Source: an uncultured Duganella sp. (GTDB taxonomy: Bacteria > Pseudomonadota > Gammaproteobacteria > Burkholderiales > Burkholderiaceae). From it: 17,673 nt of DNA. The stretch lies in contig CAMLRG010000111.1 in the NCBI GenBank assembly GCA_946482335.1, positions 1 to 17,673 on the forward strand, given 5' to 3'. The notes under the pieces were generated by a model. That model did no database searches, had not been told where the DNA came from, and saw nothing but the letters and a program-made list of their open reading frames with translations. Every line of letters begins with the position of its first letter. Within the stretch, counting starts at the first letter, position 1. The position numbers and the translations under genes are program-made. Shown here piece by piece: positions 13,358-17,673 of the stretch.

Positions 13358-14944
13358 TCATCGCGGGCGGTCGACGGCATGGACGGCGCGGTACGTCAAC
13401 CAGGCAGCCACCGTCAGCCCGGCCGCCGCCAGCAGCGGCACCTCGCCGATGCTGGGACCGATACCCTGCTGCAGCACCAGGGCGGAAGCGATGTACAGTC
13501 CCAGGCTGATGAGGGCGTAGGCGACGCGCTGGCTGGCACGCCGCAGTTCCCCGTGGATCTCATCGAGTCCGGCATGGTGGAACGTCACGCTCAAGCCGTC
13601 GCTGCGCAGCCGGTGCGCGATGCGGTTGACGGTGGCCGGCAGCTCCTGCACGGCGGCCAGGGCCTCGCTTTTGAGCCGTGCGGCGAGCTCGCCCAGGGCG
13701 GGTTCGGCGGCGCCGCCCAGTACCCGGCCCGCCTTGGCGCACAATCCTTCCATCAGGTTGAAGCCGGGATCGAGCAGCCGCACCGCGCTTTCCATGAGAA
13801 ACACGGCGCGCAACAGCACCAGCAACTGGTGCGGCAGGTGCAGGTGGCGGCCCTGTCCCATGCGCGCGATGCGCAGGAAGGCCTGGCCGAAAGACCAGTC
13901 CGACAGCGGCAGGCGGGCGTAGTCCTGGACCAGTTCCTCCAGCTGGCGCTGGTAATGCGGCCGGTCCAGCGCGCCCTGCAGGATGCCCAGGTCGAGGCAG
14001 GCGTTCAGCAGCCATTCGCCATCCTGGTGCAGCAGCGCTTGCATGAATCCGGCGAGGTTGGCGCGCGTGGCGCGGTCCAGCACGCCCACCAGGCCGAAGT
14101 CGTGCAGGCACAGGCGGCCGTCGTCGAGCACGAAGATATTGCCGGGGTGGGGATCGCCGTGGAACACGCCGGCGGCAAAGATCTGGTGCAGGTAGGCGTC
14201 CACCAGGTTCTGTGCCAGGCGCCTGCCGTCGGCGCGCACCGCCGGGTCGTCGATACGGCGGCCGATGGACATTTCCTGCACCAGGATCCAGTCGGAGCTC
14301 AGTTGCGGGACGGCAGCCGGCACATGGATGGTGGGCGAGCCGCGAAACATGTCGACAAAACGCGCGATATTGGCAGCCTCCTGGCGGAACGTGGTTTCGC
14401 GGTGCAGGTTGCGCGACAGTTCGTCGATCAGCTCGAGCGACAACAGGCGCTGGAAGCGGGGCAGGACGAAGAGCAGGGTGCGCACGAACCAGCGCAGGAT
14501 GCGCACGTCCTGTTCGATCTGGCGGCGGATGCCGGGCCGCCGCACCTTGATGATGACGGGTTTGCCGTCCAGCAGGCGGGCACGATGGACCTGGGCGATC
14601 GAACCGGCAGCCATGGGCGCCAGTTCGACTTCCGCAAAGGCGGCCGACAGTGGCTGGCCGATCGAACGTTCGATCTCCTGCAACGCGAGTTCGCCGGCAA
14701 AGCAGGCTACATGGTCCTGCAGCTTGTTCAGCGCCTGGATGACATCGTCCGATAACAGTTCGCTGTGCAGGCTGAGACCCTGGCCCAGCTTGACGAAGGT
14801 CGTTCCAAGGCTTTCCAGCGTGGCGGCCAGGCGCTGTCCAGGCGAGCTCGCCGGGCGCAGCAGGTGCAGCCTCACACAGCCGAGCCACAAGAGATAGCCC
14901 CACAAGCCGGCATTGACTTGCCATAGCCGCTTCAGGATTGGCAT
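13358..14944 (-). CDS. ABC1/AarF (UbiB-like) atypical kinase family protein
   Basis: 528 residues. The family signature is complete: KLGQ (52-55) of the KxGQ helix, the Ala-rich loop AAGS (112-115) replacing the kinase Gly-rich loop, Lys133 in IIKVRRPG, catalytic loop HGDPHPGN (262-269) and DFG (282-284). Two hydrophobic segments at the C-terminus (about 475-525) anchor it to the membrane, as in UbiB. UbiB supports ubiquinone synthesis by an ATPase-linked action on lipid intermediates. This gene is not near ubiE/ubiJ, so it is more likely an accessory paralogue of unknown substrate. GGAAGGA precedes ATG 14944. The divergent region holds two FNR-type boxes, so oxygen control is possible, though the nearer box is not at standard spacing for this gene. 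Confidence 0.88.
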   Translation of the reverse strand: MPILKRLWQVNAGLWGYLLWLGCVRLHLLRPASSPGQRLAATLESLGTTFVKLGQGLSLHSELLSDDVIQALNKLQDHVACFAGELALQEIERSIGQPLSAAFAEVELAPMAAGSIAQVHRARLLDGKPVIIKVRRPGIRRQIEQDVRILRWFVRTLLFVLPRFQRLLSLELIDELSRNLHRETTFRQEAANIARFVDMFRGSPTIHVPAAVPQLSSDWILVQEMSIGRRIDDPAVRADGRRLAQNLVDAYLHQIFAAGVFHGDPHPGNIFVLDDGRLCLHDFGLVGVLDRATRANLAGFMQALLHQDGEWLLNACLDLGILQGALDRPHYQRQLEELVQDYARLPLSDWSFGQAFLRIARMGQGRHLHLPHQLLVLLRAVFLMESAVRLLDPGFNLMEGLCAKAGRVLGGAAEPALGELAARLKSEALAAVQELPATVNRIAHRLRSDGLSVTFHHAGLDEIHGELRRASQRVAYALISLGLYIASALVLQQGIGPSIGEVPLLAAAGLTVAAWLTYRAVHAVDRPR

Positions 14945-15062
14945 GGCGGCATTCCTTCCGGATGCGGGCGCATCGGCAAGAGCAGGGCGACCATCGTCAA
15001 CTCGGGAATAGCGTTCATCCCCTCAGTTTAAAAGCGCTGGCAGGGCTTTGCCATCGTCTCAC

Positions 15063-15076
15063 TTGACCCAGATCAC
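15063..15076. promoter_or_regulatory. FNR/Anr-type box, upstream copy
   Basis: TTGAC-CCAG-ATCAC matches the FNR-family consensus at 8 of 10 positions. Its centre (15069.5) is about 125 bp from the ABC1 gene ATG. A -10-like TTTAAA on the minus strand (15027-15032) would place the box near -49, not -41.5, so its target is uncertain. Confidence 0.5.
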
Positions 15077-15166
15077 GTATACCACAGATGGCGCTGGTAG
15101 CGCGGCGTCCGGCCGCCACCCGCTGGGCCAGGCGTGGTGTTGCGCCGTCGGCAGCCAGGGCGGAAC

Positions 15167-15180
15167 TTGATCCAGGTCAT
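15167..15180 (+). promoter_or_regulatory. FNR/Anr-type box of the nitroreductase-phaB-polX operon
   Basis: TTGAT-CCAG-GTCAT matches the FNR-family consensus at 8 of 10 positions. Its centre (15173.5) is about 42 bp upstream of the start point expected from the TACGAT at 15204-15209, which is the class II activator geometry. Confidence 0.68.
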
Positions 15181-15203
15181 GTCCTGCGGCCGGGGGGCCG
15201 CAC

Positions 15204-15209
15204 TACGAT
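15204..15209 (+). promoter_or_regulatory. -10 element TACGAT of the nitroreductase operon
   Basis: TACGAT matches TATAAT at 4 of 6 positions including the key A2 and T6. The predicted start is about 15216. No -35 is apparent, which is usual for an FNR-dependent class II promoter. This start point excludes any translation start upstream of 15216, such as 15088. Confidence 0.6.
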
Positions 15210-15249
15210 GGCTGGACGGCAGTCGATGCCGTTCACGATGGAGGCAATG

Positions 15250-15894
15250 ATGGGTGAAAAGCTGCGCGCAAATTGCGCAATCGACCTTGTCAAGCCATTC
15301 TGCTTTGCGCAGGATGCCGCCGTCAGCGATCTGGGAATGTCGATGATCGACATCCTGGAACGGCGCCGCTCACAGCGGGAATTCGCCGCGACGCCGCTAC
15401 CGCTCTACCAGCTGTCGAGGCTGTTGTGGGCCGCAGCCGGCTTTAACCGCCCCGAGCACCGGACCGCGCCCAGCGCCTACAACAACCAGGAGACCGACGT
15501 TTACGTGGCCTTGCGCGAAGGGTTGTATTGCTACGACGCCGCGCTGAACCTGCTGCTGAACGTGGGCGCGGAGGATATCCGGCACTTGACGGGCACCCAG
15601 GAATTTGTCGCCGCAGCGCCGGTGAACCTGGTCTATGTTGCCGACCTGGAACGCATGCATCTGGTGGAACCGGACGACATGCTCCAGTTGGCAGCGGTCG
15701 GGGCCGGCTGCATGAGCCAGAACGTTGCGCTGATGTGCGCGGCGGAAGGGCTGGCCTGCGTCCCGCGCGCCTTGATCGACCGCAAACGCCTGGCTGCGGC
15801 CATGGGACTGCGATTGTCCCAGCGCATCTTGTTGGCGCAGAGCATTGGTGAACCGTTGGCGCCGCACGTCAACGGCGGCGGTGACGCGGCGTAA
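15250..15894 (+). CDS. Nitroreductase-family FMN oxidoreductase (SagB/ThcOx-like)
   Basis: 214 residues. RRRSQREF (38-45) is the N-terminal FMN-phosphate-binding motif, and the core ends with LRLSQRILLAQSIGEP near 187-202. RTAPSAYNNQE (71-81) occupies the place where SagB-type enzymes usually read RTAPSGGALYP. Such proteins use FMN and NAD(P)H to reduce nitro compounds, quinones or other oxidised substrates; the substrate here is unknown. Four in-frame ATGs (15226, 15238, 15247, 15250) are possible. GGAGG at 15240-15244 sits 5 bp before 15250, which is therefore preferred. It is the first gene behind an FNR-type promoter and probably co-transcribed with the reductase gene 48 bp downstream. 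A role as an electron sink at low oxygen is an inference from context. Confidence 0.85.
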   Translation: MGEKLRANCAIDLVKPFCFAQDAAVSDLGMSMIDILERRRSQREFAATPLPLYQLSRLLWAAAGFNRPEHRTAPSAYNNQETDVYVALREGLYCYDAALNLLLNVGAEDIRHLTGTQEFVAAAPVNLVYVADLERMHLVEPDDMLQLAAVGAGCMSQNVALMCAAEGLACVPRALIDRKRLAAAMGLRLSQRILLAQSIGEPLAPHVNGGGDAA

Positions 15895-15901
15895 GCACTT
15901 T

Positions 15902-15916
15902 CGCCCCGGCGGGGCG
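15902..15916 (+). other. GC-rich hairpin in the nitroreductase-phaB spacer
   Basis: CGCCCC (15902-15907) pairs with GGGGCG (15911-15916) around a GGC loop, 7 bases after the nitroreductase stop. No T-run follows, so it is unlikely to be a terminator. It could act as an mRNA processing or stability element between the two genes. Confidence 0.35.
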
Positions 15917-15942
15917 CAACAACATGGGAACGGGGAGGCGGT

Positions 15943-16665
15943 ATGGGACGGGTAGCGGTAGTGACGGGCGGCACGCGCGGGATCGGCGCCGCCATTGCGG
16001 ATCGGCTGAAAATGTCGGGATGCCGCGTGGTGGCGGTATTCCAGGGTAATTTCACGGCGGCCGAAGCCTTTCATCGGGAAACCGGCATTCCCATTTGCCA
16101 GTGGGATGTGGCGGACTACAACGCTTGCCGCGATGGGATCGCGACGGTACGCGAAATGCTGGGACCGGTCGACATCCTGATCAACAATGCCGGCATCACG
16201 CATGACGTCATGCTGCACAAGATGAGTCCGGAGCAATGGAACAGCGTGATCGCCACCGACCTGAGCTCGTGTTTCAATATGTGCCGCGCCGTCATCAACG
16301 ACATGCGCGAGCGCAATTTCGGGCGGATCGTCAACATCTCGTCGGTCAATGGCGAGCGCGGGCAGTTCGGCCAGACCAACTACGCCGCAGCCAAGGCCGG
16401 CATGCTCGGTTTTACCCGCGCGCTGGCGCTCGAGTCGGCCGGCAAGGGCATTACCGTGAACGCCGTGGCGCCGGGCTACATCGCAACCGAGATGGTGGGG
16501 GTGATGGACCCGGACCTGCTGCAGCGCATTGTGGCGCAAATCCCGGTGGGCCGGCTTGGGCGGCCGGACGAGGTGGCACACCTGGTGCAGTTCCTCGCCG
16601 GCGAGGACGCAGCCTACATCACCGGCGCGACCTTCAATGCCAACGGCGGCCAGTACATGGCTTAG
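15943..16665 (+). CDS. phaB: NADPH-type acetoacetyl-CoA reductase (PhaB/FabG-like SDR)
   Basis: 240 residues, a classical short-chain dehydrogenase. The cofactor motif TGGTRGIG is at 8-15, NNAG at 81-84, and the catalytic Ser134, Tyr147 and Lys151 lie in NISSVNGERGQFGQTNYAAAK. The ISSVNGxxGQFGQTNY and GYIATEMV stretches are those of PhaB, which makes (R)-3-hydroxybutyryl-CoA for polyhydroxybutyrate, rather than FabG. The length matches PhaB (about 246). GGGGAGG (15932-15938) lies 4 bp before ATG 15943. There is no phaA or phaC beside it, so it is likely an extra copy. Placement behind an FNR-type promoter suggests reductant disposal into PHB under oxygen limitation. FabG function is the alternative. 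Confidence 0.88.
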   Translation: MGRVAVVTGGTRGIGAAIADRLKMSGCRVVAVFQGNFTAAEAFHRETGIPICQWDVADYNACRDGIATVREMLGPVDILINNAGITHDVMLHKMSPEQWNSVIATDLSSCFNMCRAVINDMRERNFGRIVNISSVNGERGQFGQTNYAAAKAGMLGFTRALALESAGKGITVNAVAPGYIATEMVGVMDPDLLQRIVAQIPVGRLGRPDEVAHLVQFLAGEDAAYITGATFNANGGQYMA

Positions 16666-16673
16666 GAAGCGCC

Positions 16674-17673
16674 ATGGTTACCCTGGAGCCGCCGGCCTGC
16701 GTGACCAATGCGGAACTGGCAGCCCGGATGCGCGAATTGGCGGACTTGCTCGAGATGCGCAACGACAACCCGTTCCGGGTCCGCGCCTACCGCAACCTGG
16801 CGCGCACCCTCGACACGCTGGCGCCCGCCGTGCAGGACTTGCTGGCGCGCGGGTCAGCCCTGGAGGACTTGCCCGGCGTTGGCCACGACTTGGCCGGCAA
16901 GCTGGCGGAGATGGTGGCCACGGGTTCCTGTGCCCTGCTTGAAGAGCTGCGCCGCGGCGTGCCGCCCGGACTGCACGAACTGCTGGATGTCCCCGGCCTG
17001 GGACCGCGCAAGGTGGCGCTGCTGCACGACGCACTGCATATCGACGATACCGCCGCACTGCTGGCCGCCGCACGCGACGGCAGCTTGCAGCGGCTGCGGG
17101 GTTTCGGCGGGCATACCGTGGAGCGCTTGCTCTCGGCGCTGCAGGCGCGCCAGGGCAAGGCGACGCGTATGACGCGGGCCGCCGCTGCCGCGCTGGCGGC
17201 GCCGCTCCTGCGGTGGTTGCAGGAGCGCGACCTGGGCGCGCTGGCGCAATTGGCCGGCAGCTATCGCCGCTGCCGCGACACCGTGGGCGACCTGGATATC
17301 GTGGCGCGCGCCATCGAGCCGGCCCGCCTGATCGCAAGGCTGCTGGACTACCCGGACGTGCAGCAAGTGCTGGCGCACGGTCCCACCCGCGCCAGCATCC
17401 GCCTGCGCCAGGGGCTGCAGGTCGACTTGCGCGTCGTGCACGAGGACAGTTATGGCGCGGCGCTGCTCTACTTCACCGGCGCGCGCGCGCACAACATTGC
17501 CTTGCGCCGCCTTGCCGTCCAGCGCGGCTGGAAGCTGAATGAATATGGCTTGTTCGACGGGCCGCGGCGCCTGGCCGGTGCGGCCGAAGAGGAAATCTAC
17601 GCGGCGCTCGGCCTCGACTTCATTCCGCCGGAATTGCGCGAGGATCGCGGCGAACTCGATGCGGCGCGCTCAC
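16674..17673 (+). CDS. polX: Family X DNA polymerase (PolX), N-terminal part, 3' end outside window
   Basis: 333 residues are visible and the frame is open at the right edge. An N-terminal 8-kDa-like domain is followed by two helix-hairpin-helix elements (LPGVGHDLAGKL 66-77, VPGLGPRKVALL 106-117). The nucleotidyl-transfer core has Gly195-Ser196, the metal-binding pair Asp206 and Asp208 in VGDLDIV, and Asp251 in VDLRVV as the third aspartate. LNEYGLF (288-294) is a bacterial PolX hallmark. Full-length enzymes are about 570 residues with a C-terminal PHP nuclease domain, which would lie beyond the window. Role: gap filling and 3' end processing in base excision and break repair. ATG 16674 follows AGGAAG and lies 8 bp after the phaB stop, so it is in the same operon. 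Confidence 0.92.
   Translation, partial: MVTLEPPACVTNAELAARMRELADLLEMRNDNPFRVRAYRNLARTLDTLAPAVQDLLARGSALEDLPGVGHDLAGKLAEMVATGSCALLEELRRGVPPGLHELLDVPGLGPRKVALLHDALHIDDTAALLAAARDGSLQRLRGFGGHTVERLLSALQARQGKATRMTRAAAAALAAPLLRWLQERDLGALAQLAGSYRRCRDTVGDLDIVARAIEPARLIARLLDYPDVQQVLAHGPTRASIRLRQGLQVDLRVVHEDSYGAALLYFTGARAHNIALRRLAVQRGWKLNEYGLFDGPRRLAGAAEEEIYAALGLDFIPPELREDRGELDAARS

Larger units (their letters stand above)
14945..15249. other. Divergent intergenic region between ABC1 gene and nitroreductase
   Basis: About 305 bp with no gene. An ORF starting at 15088 reads through here in the nitroreductase frame, but its product is not family-like. It contains two FNR-type boxes (15063-15076 and 15167-15180), a TACGAT -10 (15204-15209) and a T/A run (15027-15033, TTTAAAA) that may be part of the minus-strand promoter. 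I see no RNA gene or terminator. Confidence 0.6.

Noticed and set aside
15088..15249. Upstream start of the nitroreductase at 15088
   Set aside because: It precedes the FNR-type promoter at 15167-15209 and adds an Arg/Ala-rich segment without family similarity.
15902..15916. Terminator after the nitroreductase
   Set aside because: The 6-bp GC stem has no following T-run and the downstream phaB has its own ribosome site in close operon spacing; kept only as a hairpin.
1..17673. Mobile element, CRISPR or prophage
   Set aside because: No transposase, integrase, phage gene, tandem spacer array or terminal inverted repeats were seen; the FNR-type repeats are regulatory palindromes.

Overview
This is a GC-rich, gene-dense window with proteobacterial-style genes, strong purine-rich ribosome binding sites and FNR-type regulatory boxes. 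The protein set resembles soil and water Betaproteobacteria, most likely Oxalobacteraceae such as Massilia or Duganella. That placement is an inference from protein style, not a computed result. I see no rRNA, tRNA, CRISPR array, transposase or prophage.

Region 1 (1-899, minus): the N-terminal part of a GH1-like glycosidase-fold protein that runs off the left edge. Region 2 (1017-6281, plus): a membrane-ion block. An MscS channel gene is followed by a hairpin, a TATAAT box and a compact three-way-junction leader RNA. The leader sits directly before three close-packed antiporter genes: a putative Na+/H+ antiporter, a CaCA-family Na+/Ca2+-type exchanger and a CPA2 (Kef-like) K+/H+ antiporter with an RCK domain. 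This looks like one cation-homeostasis operon under an RNA switch.

Region 3 (6384-11233): a low-oxygen/stress block. A minus-strand unit (tandem universal stress protein, three-BON-domain protein, 6-phosphofructokinase) diverges from a plus-strand FtsH-type membrane protease. Their shared 207-bp intergenic region holds two FNR/Anr-type palindromes, each about 41.5 bp from a plausible start point for one of the two transcripts.

Region 4 (11193-13354): a sulfur module. A BigR/SqrR-like ArsR repressor with the expected cysteine pair and two half-size YeeE/YedE transporter subunits (minus) diverge from an ETHE1/Blh-like persulfide dioxygenase (plus). The shared AT-rich operator/promoter is far more AT-rich than the rest of the window.

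Region 5 (13358-17673): an ABC1/AarF-type kinase-like gene (minus) diverges from a plus-strand run of nitroreductase, acetoacetyl-CoA reductase (PhaB-type) and a family X DNA polymerase cut by the right edge. This divergent region again carries two FNR-type boxes. One is ideally placed before a TACGAT -10 element for the nitroreductase operon. Regions 3 and 5 therefore look like two halves of an oxygen-responsive island (redox sink, PHB branch, glycolysis, proteostasis, repair) with a sulfide-detoxification cassette between them.
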